From assembly GCF_001420995.1 (NCBI RefSeq), contig NZ_CP012185.1:744001-808000 (forward strand): a stretch of DNA of 64,000 bases. Direction: 5' to 3'. The position numbers and the translations under genes were made by a program. Under the pieces are notes generated by a model. That model saw only the letters and a list, made by a program, of their open reading frames with translations. It had not been told where the DNA came from and searched no databases. This DNA comes from Pseudonocardia sp. EC080619-01. Its GTDB lineage: Bacteria; Actinomycetota; Actinomycetes; Mycobacteriales; Pseudonocardiaceae. Position 1 is the stretch's first letter. Each line of letters opens with the position of its first letter. Below are positions 9,105 to 17,663 of the stretch, one piece after another.

Positions 9105-9137
9105 GTGCACTAGTTCGATTTGGCCGGACTAGTGCAC
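9105..9137. promoter_or_regulatory. 10-bp inverted repeat, likely GntR operator
   Basis: GTGCACTAGT (9105-9114) and ACTAGTGCAC (9128-9137) are perfect inverted copies separated by 13 bp, located 37 bp upstream of the GntR start and 174 bp before the divergent GPP34 gene. The position and symmetry fit an autoregulatory GntR operator; which regulator binds is inference. Confidence 0.65.
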
Positions 9138-9310
9138 CAGTATCGACGTTCTCTGTCGAATCAGCTCGCCGAGCCTACCAGAGCCGATACGCTGTACGCG
9201 GATGATCGATACGCCGTGCGCATATGGGACCGATTCGGTGCTTGCGGCGGCGTCGCTGCCGAGCCGAACCGGTTCACATCGCTGACCGGACTGAGCCGGA
9301 TGGGGGCACG

Positions 9311-9943
9311 ATGCCCGAACTGACGATTGCCGAAGAGGTCGTCCTGATCGCTCTCGACGCTGACACCGGCGGGGGTAGAACGCGTCTGGGCCTGGATTGG
9401 GCGGTGGGCGGGGCGGCCATCGCCGAACTCGCGATGACCCAGCAGATCATCGTGGGCGACAGCGACGTCGTCACCGTGGCGGATCCGACTCCGACCGGAG
9501 CCGGGCACCTCGACACCGTGCTCGTCGGGGCGTCCGGTGGGGCGAAGGTCTCGACGCTGCTGCGCCGCACCCGCATCGCAGCACCCGGCCACGCCATCAC
9601 CGCGCTCGTCGGACGCGGTGTGCTCCTGCGCCGACGTACCCGGCTGCTCGGTGTCGTCCCGGCACACCGGTACCCGACGGTCGACGCCTCGGTCGAGGCC
9701 GAGATCCGCGCCAGGCTCGCCGAGACGGTTCTGCACGGACACGAGCCGAGTGAGCGCACCGCCGCGCTGATCGGCGTACTGCACGCCGCGAAGCTGGGCC
9801 GTCGCGCGGTTCCCACCGGCGCTCGCACGCAGGTCCGGCGGCGGATGGGTGAGATCGCAGAGGGCCAGCTCATCAGTCCCGCGGTGGGAAAAGCCATCGC
9901 GCGCACACGCGGTGCCATCGCCGCGATGGGCGCCTCGAGTTGA
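9311..9943 (+). CDS. GPP34 (GOLPH3/Vps74-like) family protein
   Basis: A protein of 210 residues from ATG 9311 (MPELTIAEEVVLIALDAD). The opening LTIAEEVVLIALD, the GLDWAVGGAAIAELAM block, repeated short arms, and the end in a long helix (QLISPAVGKAIARTRGAI) match the bacterial GPP34 family. In eukaryotes the family binds phosphatidylinositol-4-phosphate and Golgi enzymes; in actinomycetes the role is unknown and copies are numerous. No membrane segment is seen; it is predicted cytosolic or peripheral. It is divergent from the truncated GntR gene and may be driven from the same intergenic region. Confidence 0.75.
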   Translation: MPELTIAEEVVLIALDADTGGGRTRLGLDWAVGGAAIAELAMTQQIIVGDSDVVTVADPTPTGAGHLDTVLVGASGGAKVSTLLRRTRIAAPGHAITALVGRGVLLRRRTRLLGVVPAHRYPTVDASVEAEIRARLAETVLHGHEPSERTAALIGVLHAAKLGRRAVPTGARTQVRRRMGEIAEGQLISPAVGKAIARTRGAIAAMGASS

Positions 9944-9974
9944 ACCAGTTGACCGACAAGACAGGAACGACGTG

Positions 9975-11377
9975 ATGGTGACCGACATCGACACCGACTA
10001 CCTCGTGATCGGCGCGGGTGCGACGGCGATGGCCTTCGTGGACACGCTGCTGAGCGAGACGCACGCACCGTGACCATGGTCGACCGCTATCACCGGCCGG
10101 GCGGGCACTGGACCCTCGCCTACCCCTATGTGCGGCTGCACCAGCCCTCCGCCATGTACGGCGTGAACTCCCGCCCGCTTGGCGACGACCGGATCGACCG
10201 GACCGGCTGGAACGCCGGGCTCTACGAGCTGGCCGGCGCCGCCGAGATCTGCAGCTACTTCGACCAGGTGATGCGCGAGACGTTCCTGCCGAGCGGGGGG
10301 TCTCCTACTTCCCCGCGGCCGAGTACCGGGGCGCCAGCCGGTTCCACCTGACGACCTCCGGCGAAGAGTACCGGGTGACCGTGCGGCGCAGGGTCGTCGA
10401 CACCACACATCAGGGCGTCACGGTGCCCGCCATGCGACCGCCCGAGTTCCCGGTCGCCACCGGCATCGCCGTCGTGCCGCCCAACGAGCTGCCCGCCGCG
10501 CGAGGCCTACGACGACTACGTCGTCGTGGGCGCCGGCAAGACCGGGATCGATGCCTGCCTCTGGCTGCTGGAACAGGCGCCGATGCCGCGGACCTGACGT
10601 GGATCATGCCCCGCGCGCCGTGGCCCATCGACCGGGCCACGGTGCAACCGCTCCCCCTCCGTCGACCCGAGGACGTCGCGACGGAGTTCACCGCCAAGCA
10701 CGACGCGGTCATGGGTCTGGGTGCGCACTCCGTACCCGACCTGTTCGACCGGCTCGACGCGGTGGGGGCACTGCTGAGGATCTTCCCGGACGAGCGGCCG
10801 ACGGCGTTCCGCTGCGCCACCGTCTCGCGTGCGGAGCTGGAACAGCTCCGCACGATCGGCGACGTCGTGCGCCTCGGCCGGGTGAAGCGGATCAGCGACA
10901 CCGACATCGAGCTCGACGGCGGGACGCTCCCGACCGGACCCGGCGTCCTGCACGTGGACTGCACCGCCGACGCCGTGAGACAGCTGCCCGTCGTGCCGAT
11001 CTTCCAGGACGGGCTTGATCACTCTGCAGTCGGTGCGTGTGTGCCAGCCGGTCTTCAGCGCAGCTCTCGTCGCGCACGTGGAGGCGAGTGGTCTCGATGA
11101 CATCGCGAAGAACGGGCTCTGCCCGGTCACGCCCAACCCACGGACCGACCTGGACTGGCTCCGGTTCGCCGTGTCGGCGAACTTTGAACAGCTGCGCTGG
11201 GCGGACAACCCGGAGATCGGCGCCTGGTTGGACACCGCACGGCTGCACCCGAACATCGCTCCGCCGATGCCCGACGACCCGACCGAGTGCGCGAACCTCG
11301 AGCAGCAGGTCCTGGGCATGGCGCACGCTCAGAACGCGAAACTCGAGGAGCTCCTGGATGCACATGACGCCCGCTGA
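9975..11377 (+). pseudogene. FAD/NAD(P)-dependent oxidoreductase, multiply frameshifted
   Basis: Begins at ATG 9975 with a dinucleotide fold (DYLVIGAGATAMAFVDTLL), interrupted by a stop at 10071-10073. One base shift later it continues MVDRYHRPGGHWTLAYPYVR, the FAD-binding segment. Further shifts are needed near 10300, 10510, 10585 and 11010. The second dinucleotide motif (DYVVVGAGKTGIDA) is visible around 10515-10550 only when frames are joined. The C-terminal segment reads to AHDAR at 11377. The intact relatives are single polypeptides of roughly 460-480 residues. At least five breaks make this non-functional unless the read quality is poor. Confidence 0.7.
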
Positions 11378-11469
11378 TCTCGCCGCGATCCGCCGACGCC
11401 GCACCTGTATAGGACGAACCGGACCGATGAACACCATCAGTCCGACTTGATCGCGGGCCGCCGGCCGCG

Positions 11470-11850
11470 TTGGGCCGATCGGCCGAGGCCGAGGTGTCCG
11501 ACAAACTGATCGAACGCGTCGTCCCCGCCTCGGGCAACCTCGGAGTCTGCGGTCAACAGTTCTGGCTGGGCACCGCCCTGACCGGGCGGATCGCCACCCT
11601 CTGGATCGACACCACCACCGTCCATCTCAGCTTCGACGGCGTCCACCACAAGACCGTGCCCTCGCGAATGACCACCACCCACCTGGCCCGCCTGCGCACC
11701 GAGGGCGCCCGCCCTGCCGGACCGGCCCCGGTCCTGCCCGCCGCCGACCGCGCACATCCCGGCCCGCTGCAGATCCACCGCACCGCGAACTACACCGGCG
11801 GAGTCTCGGTCGCCGGGACCCACCTCAACGTCGGCGCCCAACACGCCGGC
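11470..11850 (+). mobile_element. IS481-family transposase, 3'-end fragment
   Basis: The plus frame SDKLIERVVPASGNLGVCGQ, QFWLGTALTGR, KTVPSRMTTTHLARL, and the HRTANYTGGVSVAGTHLNVG tail correspond to the C-terminal accessory domain that some actinobacterial IS481 integrases carry after their DDE core. No catalytic residues are present. It meets an oppositely oriented 5' fragment of the same family at about 11850-11870. Confidence 0.55.
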
Positions 11851-11864
11851 CGCCCGGGTGCGCC

Positions 11865-12026
11865 TTCGGCGCGGTAGCGCGCGATCCACTTGTAGCCGGT
11901 AACGCGAGAGATCCCAAGTTCAGTTGCGACGTGAGCGACCGGGCGTCGGTCGTTGATGACGCGCTCGACGAACGTGTGCGGCCGTGCACGGTCAGACGGG
12001 CAGTACGGAGGTCTTCCCGGTCTCAA
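11865..12026 (-). mobile_element. IS481-family transposase, 5'-end (HTH) fragment
   Basis: The minus frame HTFVERVINDRRPVAHVATE continues LGISRVTGYKWIARYRAEG, the N-terminal helix-turn-helix of IS481 transposases. After this the frame diverges. It points toward the 3' fragment on the other strand, so the two pieces form a head-to-tail inverted join rather than one deleted element. Confidence 0.6.
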
Positions 12027-12084
12027 GCCGCCATGCCGTCAACAACGCTCATGGGCATTACCGCTAGCAGCCTGGTCGATCGTC

Positions 12085-12294
12085 TCAGTTCCAGAGCACA
12101 GTGATCAGGAGCATCGCCACGACCAGGAAACACCCAAACCCCACCAGCACCGTCCACGCGACGTGACCGGTAGGGCTTTGTTCGAGGGCCGCAGAGGGTT
12201 CCTCGCGGAGGTGGTGCCGGCCCCCGCCCGTGGGCTCAACTGTCAGCGGTCGGTCGAGGATGGGTGCGGTGAGATCGTCCGGGTCCGCCTGCAT
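12085..12294 (-). CDS. small single-pass membrane protein
   Basis: From ATG 12294 (MQADPDDLTAPILDRP) the product is 69 residues: a soluble charged N-terminus and one C-terminal hydrophobic helix (TVLVGFGCFLVVAMLLITVL). An earlier in-frame ATG at 12390 exists, and the ribosome binding site is weak for both. The strongly biased hydrophobic end argues for a real tail-anchored protein. Unrecognised. Confidence 0.4.
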   Translation of the reverse strand: MQADPDDLTAPILDRPLTVEPTGGGRHHLREEPSAALEQSPTGHVAWTVLVGFGCFLVVAMLLITVLWN

Positions 12295-12429
12295 GTCTGG
12301 TTCAACGTCTGGAATCGCATGCGGTCGCGGAGCTCCCCTCGATCGTGGGCCGTTCCTCGGGCAACCCCGCCACGCATTACCCAGGGTCACCTCTCCGGGA
12401 CAAGCGCCCCTTCCGACCGCGCCCGCTCA

Positions 12430-13107
12430 TGAGAACCGTGATGTCCAGCGCCCACGTCGCGACCGACGCGTACACGTACGCCGTACGAGGCCCGCTACGA
12501 CCGTGAGACTGCTCCGTCAGGTGCCTCCAACGCCCGCCGACAACCGCCGGCAGCGTGCTCTCCCACCGCCTCCGTGATGGAGTCAGCGGCGATGAGACGG
12601 CCCACCCGGTGACGGGCCTACCTGCGGCCATGGTCGACGACAGCGCTGCGCCGACAAGGTCAGTGCCAGAACACCAGGCGTCGAGGTTCGTGCGCGCCGC
12701 TACGGTCCAAATCGCGTTCAGGCGCGCACTCTGGCGGTTGGACTCACCACGGGACGACGTGTCGCCGACCCCGTCGAGTCTGGCTCCGACGACACGATAG
12801 GTGGGCGAGGTCACGTCACGGTGGCGTGAGGATTGCCGCCACGACGGGTCCAACCGAATGTCAGGGCATCGGGGGAATGACGCCACGTGGTTGTCGGGGG
12901 ACGATCACGAGCCTTGGCGGCTAGGTCCCGCGGGGTGGGGCCCAGCCCGGCGTCGTGACCGCAGGGGGGAACGAGGGTGCAGCAGGGCGAGCAAGCCCTC
13001 GCAGTGACAGGGGGCGCACTGCACGACCCGACACACCGCGCAGCAGCGTGTCGGGAAGCCGGCACACTTGCACGGACGTGCCTCTCGCCGGGTCTGTGGG
13101 TCCCGCG
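12430..13107. other. no supported gene; upstream region of the ECF sigma operon
   Basis: The open frames here on either strand have no recognisable protein pattern. The sequence immediately before 13108 should hold the sigma operon promoter; I do not see a standard -35/-10 pair and cannot identify an autoregulated ECF promoter by eye. Confidence 0.4.
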
Positions 13108-13662
13108 ATGAGTACCGCCCCGGACGGACTCGACGCAGCCGCCGACGACTGGCTGATCAGCAAGGTCAAACAGGGGCAGGTCGATGCCTACGAGGAGCTG
13201 GTGCGTCGCCACCGTGACCGGATCTATCGGATCGCGCTACGGATGGTAGGAAACCCCCACGATGCCGAAGACGTCGCCCAGGACGTCGTCTTGACGTTGT
13301 GGACCGCGTTGACCGGCTTCTCGGGTGGTAGCCGATTCACCACCTGGCTCTACCGGGTAGTGGTCAACCGCTGCATCAATCTGATCGACAGGCGACGCCA
13401 TCATGAACCGCTCGACGACTCGAACGTCGCCTCCTCCCCCGGCGCCGATGCGCACGCCGTGGCCAAGGGCCACGCCCGGGCAGCGCTCGACGCAGTGACC
13501 GGCCTGCCCACCGAGCTACGAGCTGTAGTGGTGCTGGCCGACATCGAGAACATGCGCTACCAGGAAGTTGCCACCATCCTGAACGTGTCGGAGGCGACCG
13601 TCCGTGGACGGCTGCACCGCGCGCGACGCCAACTTCTCGTCACCCTCCGGGAGTGGACATGA
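13108..13662 (+). CDS. ECF-type RNA polymerase sigma factor
   Basis: A product of 184 residues from ATG 13108 (MSTAPDGLDAAADD). Region 2 is clear: YEELVRRHRDRIYRIALRMV, NPHDAEDVAQDVVLTLW, then FTTWLYRVVVNRCINLIDRR. Region 4 carries LPTELRAVVVLADIENMRY, QEVATILNVSEATVRGRLHR and ARRQLLVTLRE. No C-terminal extension. The ATGA overlap with the next gene shows translational coupling to an Asp23-domain protein whose first 50 residues carry a His/Cys pattern like a zinc-binding anti-sigma factor, so that neighbour is the best candidate for its regulator. Confidence 0.9.
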   Translation: MSTAPDGLDAAADDWLISKVKQGQVDAYEELVRRHRDRIYRIALRMVGNPHDAEDVAQDVVLTLWTALTGFSGGSRFTTWLYRVVVNRCINLIDRRRHHEPLDDSNVASSPGADAHAVAKGHARAALDAVTGLPTELRAVVVLADIENMRYQEVATILNVSEATVRGRLHRARRQLLVTLREWT

Positions 13663-14261
13663 ATATCCACGACGGGGGACACGACCACCACGAGCAGATG
13701 GACGAGCAGATGCTGGCCTGCGGACGGTCGGCGGACGCGCTGCTCGGGCAGGTCGCGGGGGGCCAAGGCGAGCGCCGAGACGAGCACCAGAGCGGGTGTG
13801 TGCACTGTCAGGCGGCGTTGGCCGAGTACGAGCGTCTGTGGTCCCCAGTACGCGACCTCGCCGCCGAGAAGATCTCAGCTCCAGAAGGCCGGTTCGACCG
13901 GATCCTGCAGCGCGTACGTGGAGCGTTGTCAGAGCCCGAGCATGCTGTGATGCCCGGACCCGACGGCGTCCTGCGGATCTCAACACGAGTCATCGTGGTG
14001 ATCGCACGCCGGTCGGCCCAGTCAGTGACCGGTGTACGGGTCGCTCTGGGCCGCACCATCAGCGGAGCGGCAGACGAGCACGTCGCCGTCGGCGTCACCG
14101 GTGAAAGCACCGCCGTGGAGATCACCCTCGCTGCCGACTACGGCCACGACCTGCGCGTTCTTGGGGAGCAGGTCCGCCAGGCCGTCATCGACCGCATCCA
14201 CGAACTCACTGGGCTACACGCCGCCGAGGTCACCGTGTCGATCGATGACGTTCTCGAGTAG
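13659..14261 (+). CDS. Asp23/Gls24-family protein with an N-terminal anti-sigma-like Cys/His segment
   Basis: ATG 13659 lies inside the sigma-gene stop (ATGA), with GGGAG seven bases upstream. The first part (HDGGHDHHEQMDEQMLACGR, then SGCVHCQAALAEYERL) has the H-x-n-C-x-x-C layout of zinc anti-sigma domains. Residues from about 95 on form an Asp23 domain (ISTRVIVVIARRSAQSVTGV, VAVGVTGESTAVEITLAADY, QVRQAVIDRIHELTGLHAAE). Asp23 proteins are membrane-associated envelope-stress factors. The fusion, coupled to an ECF sigma factor, suggests a sensor that releases the sigma factor under envelope stress; that is inference. It lacks a transmembrane helix. Confidence 0.75.
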   Translation: MNIHDGGHDHHEQMDEQMLACGRSADALLGQVAGGQGERRDEHQSGCVHCQAALAEYERLWSPVRDLAAEKISAPEGRFDRILQRVRGALSEPEHAVMPGPDGVLRISTRVIVVIARRSAQSVTGVRVALGRTISGAADEHVAVGVTGESTAVEITLAADYGHDLRVLGEQVRQAVIDRIHELTGLHAAEVTVSIDDVLE

Positions 14262-14411
14262 GGCGGACTGACTTGCACTTGTGCTCCAGCTCATAGCTGC
14301 GGGTTGTGACGATGTCGCTGTTTCAGTGTCACACGATCGGCGGCGGGGACCGCACCGCCATGCGGGCCCGCCGTCACCTGGTCCCAAGCATCGAGACTGT
14401 GGCGGCGACAG

Positions 14412-14795
14412 TTGGGGGGCAAGGTCGTGCTTCCACCGCGTTCGGCTCCCGACAAGGCGTCGGGACGAGAGCACCCTGCGTCAGAGGCGTTTCGAGCCAC
14501 TGTGTTCCCTCGTTCTGGACAGCACCACCTGGTCTGCTGTCTCGGAGAGATCGACACTGCCACCGCGCCCCAGCTCACCGCAGTCGTCAATGACCTGCTC
14601 GACCAGTGTCGCCATGTCACACTCGACCTGTCCGGAGTCGACTACCTGGGCGCAGCCGGCTTCACGGCACTGCTGACGCTGCGCCACGAGGCCACCCAGC
14701 GCGGACTCTTCCTGCGGTTGGGGCGTCACCGGTCTCGACCGGTCCATCGTGCATTGGCCGCCAGTGGTGTGCTCGAGGAGTTCGACCGTGGTTGA
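14412..14795 (+). CDS. STAS-domain anti-sigma factor antagonist
   Basis: The STAS fold occupies residues about 30-127: HHLVCCLGEIDTATAPQLTA, then the phosphorylation-site region VTLDLSGVDYLGAAGFTALL, with helix LRHEATQRGLFLRL. In SpoIIAA/RsbV proteins a serine follows the D-L-S/G-V-x-Y/F motif; here the equivalent tract is DLSGVDYLGAAGFTAL, with Gly-Ala-Ala-Gly where the phosphoacceptor Ser/Thr is usually found. The switch may therefore be unregulated or use another residue. The start is uncertain because no strong ribosome binding site is visible. An RsbW-like kinase is encoded at 23320. Confidence 0.75.
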   Translation: MGGKVVLPPRSAPDKASGREHPASEAFRATVFPRSGQHHLVCCLGEIDTATAPQLTAVVNDLLDQCRHVTLDLSGVDYLGAAGFTALLTLRHEATQRGLFLRLGRHRSRPVHRALAASGVLEEFDRG

Positions 14796-15136
14796 TATCT
14801 CGCAACGACCATTCGTGGCCCGGACCGGTGACCACCTCCACTACGGGCATGCTCGCGCAGGAAGCTGCCGGGCACGCTGTGTCGGCGTACACCAGACCCC
14901 GGTCGCCGGTCGCGGGTCGGGTACTGGAGGTCGCGGTCCAGCGCGCCCCGTGCCCGACTGCCACGCCACCGCCGACGTTCCTCACCCCCTGCTGTCCGGC
15001 GGCGTGGCAGGTGCAGCGCTCCCGACCCGTGCCCGTAGCCATCGGAGGGCCCCAGCGAGTCGGGTTTGGCATAGGTGACAATGCGTGTGGGCCGCGCCCC
15101 CGCGGCATCGCCGTGGAGAGGACGCAGAGCACCGAC
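14796..15136. other. intergenic region upstream of the glutamate dehydrogenase gene
   Basis: About 340 bases without a supported gene, although one frame stays open across it into gdhA by chance. A TTGGCA near 15065 is the only promoter-like hexamer I notice. Confidence 0.4.
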
Positions 15137-16474
15137 ATGCACGAAGCGCTGGCACCGACCTACGAACGACTGTTGGCCCGGAACCCGGGCGAGGTAGAAT
15201 TCCACCAGGCGGCCCGCGAGGTCTTCGACAGCATCGGCCCTGCGGTGGACAAGCATCCGGAGTTCGCAGACGCAAAGATCGTAGACCGAATCTGCGAGCC
15301 GGAACGCCAGGTAATCTTCCGGGTTCCGTGGGAGGACGACCAGGGTCGCATCCACATCAATCGCGGATTTCGAGTGGAGTTCAACAGTGCACTCGGCCCG
15401 TACAAGGGCGGACTACGGTTCCACCCGTCGGTCCTCCTGGGGACTGTGAAGTTTCTCGGGTTCGAACAGGTCTTCAAAAACGCACTGACGGGCTTGCCCA
15501 TCGGCGGAGGCAAAGGTGGTTCGGACTTCGATCCACGCGGCCGATCCGACCGCGAAGTGATGCGATTCTGCCAGAGTTTCATGCTCGAGCTCTACCGCCA
15601 CCTCGGCCAGCACACCGATGTCCCCGCCGGCGACATAGGCGTCGGGGCTCGCGAGTTGGGCTATCTGTTCGGCCAGTACAAGCGCATTACCAACCGCTAC
15701 GAGTCCGGCGTCCTCACCGGCAAGGGACTGCTCTACGGCGGGGCCCAGGTTCGTCGCGAGGCGACAGGATATGGCTGCGTGTTCTTCGTCGAGCAGATGT
15801 TGCGGACCCGAGGTGATTCCCTCGAAGGCAAAGACGTTGTTGTCTCCGGATCAGGAAATGTCGCTCTTTACACGATCGAGAAGGTGCGACAGCTCGGCGG
15901 GCAGGTCGTTGCCTGTTCGGACTCGAGCGGATTCGTGCACGACCCGAAGGGCATCGACCTCGACCTACTGAAAGAGGTCAAAGAGGTCCGACGTGAGCGC
16001 ATCTCTGCTTACGCCGACCGAGCATTGCACGCCGAGTTCGTGGCTGAGCGTTCGGTGTGGGAGGTTCCCTGTGAGGTCGCGCTCCCCTCGGCGACTCAGA
16101 ACGAGCTCGACGAGTCCGACGCCCGCTTCCTGGTCGGTAACGGCTGCCTTGCGGTCGGCGAGGGCGCGAACATGCCTACGACCCCGCGCGCGGTGCGGGT
16201 GCTGCGCGAGGCCGGGGTTGCCTTCGCCCCGGGTAAAGCCGCGAATGCGGGCGGAGTTGCGGCGTCCGCACTGGAGATGCAGCAGAACGCCTCCCGTGAC
16301 TCGTGGAGCTTCGAACACTCCGAGGAGCGGCTACGACAAATCATGGTGGGTATCCACGATCGGTGTCATACCACCGCCGAGGAGTACGGGGTTCCCGGCG
16401 ACTATGTTGCAGGAGCCAACATTGCCGGCTATGCCCGGGTGGCTGAGGCCATGCTGTCGTTGGGACTGATCTGA
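15137..16474 (+). CDS. gdhA: NADP-specific glutamate dehydrogenase
   Basis: A 445-residue hexameric-type GDH catalysing reductive amination of 2-oxoglutarate with ammonia. Substrate lysines are in the right places: K90 in GPYKGGLRFH, K114 in EQVFKNAL, and catalytic K126 in GGGKGGSDFD. The dinucleotide fold is VVVSGSGNVA (about 235-243), and ACSDSSG after strand 2 has a serine where NAD enzymes have an acid, which favours NADPH. Full family length. Start ATG 15137 has an AGAGG upstream at some distance; GTG 15113 is an alternative. Nitrogen assimilation enzyme in an accessory block is unusual; the gene is intact while its neighbours decay. Confidence 0.95.
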   Translation: MHEALAPTYERLLARNPGEVEFHQAAREVFDSIGPAVDKHPEFADAKIVDRICEPERQVIFRVPWEDDQGRIHINRGFRVEFNSALGPYKGGLRFHPSVLLGTVKFLGFEQVFKNALTGLPIGGGKGGSDFDPRGRSDREVMRFCQSFMLELYRHLGQHTDVPAGDIGVGARELGYLFGQYKRITNRYESGVLTGKGLLYGGAQVRREATGYGCVFFVEQMLRTRGDSLEGKDVVVSGSGNVALYTIEKVRQLGGQVVACSDSSGFVHDPKGIDLDLLKEVKEVRRERISAYADRALHAEFVAERSVWEVPCEVALPSATQNELDESDARFLVGNGCLAVGEGANMPTTPRAVRVLREAGVAFAPGKAANAGGVAASALEMQQNASRDSWSFEHSEERLRQIMVGIHDRCHTTAEEYGVPGDYVAGANIAGYARVAEAMLSLGLI

Positions 16475-17140
16475 AGCAGACCCAAACCCGTCGCCGCCGG
16501 GGCTCCTGCTCCCCGTCGCTGGACCGGCATCGGTGTCCATCCGTCACAAGGTCGCGCCCCCGGCCAGGACCGAGGTCTCCAGGTAGCCGTTGGCGCATCG
16601 ACGATGCCGTGAACTCCGGGCCCACGGCCGCGCGAGTCGAACCCGGACGGCCAAAGCGCCGGAGAACGCCGAGATCAGTGCGGGGCCCTGCCCTTGATCG
16701 CGACCTTGGCCTCGCGGACCCGGACCAGCGTCCGGGTACCAGAGTGCCGACCCCTCGATCAGCTGCCACATTCTCTAAGCAGAGCGCCGGTCTGCCGGCG
16801 ACGACAGCGCCATCGCTGGCAGACAACGCGATTAGCCCTGCGCCACGACCACTACCGGCATGGTCCGCACCTGTCCAGGGCCACCGCTCGTAGACCCCGG
16901 AGGGTACACAGCGTCGGTCGGGGGCCGGGGCGATGTTCGCCCGCTCTGACAAGGTGATGGCTCTTGGACCTGGCCGGATCATGGCCCACCGGTCGTGGCG
17001 AACGGACAGCTGACGTGGTCGTCGCCCCGTGTCGTCCGGCCGTGTGGTCGGCCGCCGGATGGCCCGGCGAGCCGGACCACGTCGGCCCGGCCCCAACGTG
17101 TTTCATGGTTAACGACGCACCAATCTCGAGGGGGATGGCC
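16475..17140. other. no supported gene
   Basis: About 660 bases between gdhA and the small paralogous gene. Short open frames occur on both strands, none with a recognisable pattern or a good ribosome binding site. A weak GGGG-N8-CCCC stem occurs shortly after gdhA, not convincing as a terminator. Confidence 0.4.
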
Positions 17141-17305
17141 ATGGCACAGCACTACAGGGTGGTTGCCGAGTGGATCGTGGGGAGCCTCGCCGAGGCCGAT
17201 CGGATGACCGAGCGGCTGCTCGACGGTGGGGTGGAGACGATCAGCGTGCGACCCATGCTCGACGAGCGGGACGGTGACGGGTGGGAACGGGCAATGCGCG
17301 GCTGA
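17141..17305 (+). CDS. small conserved protein, paralogue of the gene at 3682
   Basis: A 54-residue protein; GAGGGGG (17129-17134) precedes ATG 17141 (an ATG six bases earlier is too close). The N-terminal 35 residues match the 3682 product almost position for position (VAEWIVGSLAEADR, ERLLD), while the C-terminal tail (RPMLDERDGDGWERAMRG) differs. Both genes are monocistronic and lie near accessory genes. No signal or membrane segment; function unknown. Confidence 0.7.
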   Translation: MAQHYRVVAEWIVGSLAEADRMTERLLDGGVETISVRPMLDERDGDGWERAMRG

Positions 17306-17345
17306 GCGGCTGATCCGGCCGGCTGCGTATCCGTACGCGGACTGC

Positions 17346-17663
17346 TCAGACTTTAGGGTATTCGATACTCAGTGCGGTGCGCTGACGTTCCCCGAGCCCA
17401 CGGATACGGCGGTTGGGGGCTATTCCGAGCCGCGCCATGAGGGCCTGTGTCCTACCTGCACCGAAGTTGGGAAGTGCCTCGATCAGGTCGCTGACTTTCA
17501 TCTGCTTCAGGGCATCGCTGGTCTCCGATTGCTGGAGCACTTCTTCGATGCTGATCTCAGCACACTGTAGCCGCGCTTTGACCTGAGCCCGGACCCGGCG
17601 TGCTGCAAGCGCCTTATCCAGTGCCGCGGCGCGCTCGTGAGCGGTCAAGTGCGGAACGACCAT
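17346..17663 (-). CDS. mihF: integration host factor, actinobacterial type (accessory copy)
   Basis: GGAGGAG precedes ATG 17663, giving 105 residues, the same length as the active mycobacterial mIHF. The N-terminus (LTAHERAAALDKALAARRVR) and QVKARL form the long basic helix; EEVLQQSETSDALKQMKVSD follows; then the helix-two-turn-helix DNA-binding part (LIEALPNFGAGRTQALMARL, GIAPNRRIRGLGERQR). The usual LPGVG becomes LPNFG, so it is probably a divergent paralogue rather than the core-genome copy, which normally sits beside guanylate kinase. It binds and bends DNA non-specifically and supports phage-type integration in mycobacteria. Confidence 0.9.
   Translation of the reverse strand: MVVPHLTAHERAAALDKALAARRVRAQVKARLQCAEISIEEVLQQSETSDALKQMKVSDLIEALPNFGAGRTQALMARLGIAPNRRIRGLGERQRTALSIEYPKV

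Noticed and set aside
13108..14261. Secondary-metabolite or defence cluster
   Set aside because: No polyketide, peptide synthetase, nuclease, toxin-antitoxin or restriction genes are seen in the window; the SARP regulator has no target cluster here.
14606..15136. A 177-codon N-terminal extension of glutamate dehydrogenase
   Set aside because: It overlaps the STAS gene in another frame, has Pro/Arg-rich shadow composition, and GDH homology begins only around 15137.
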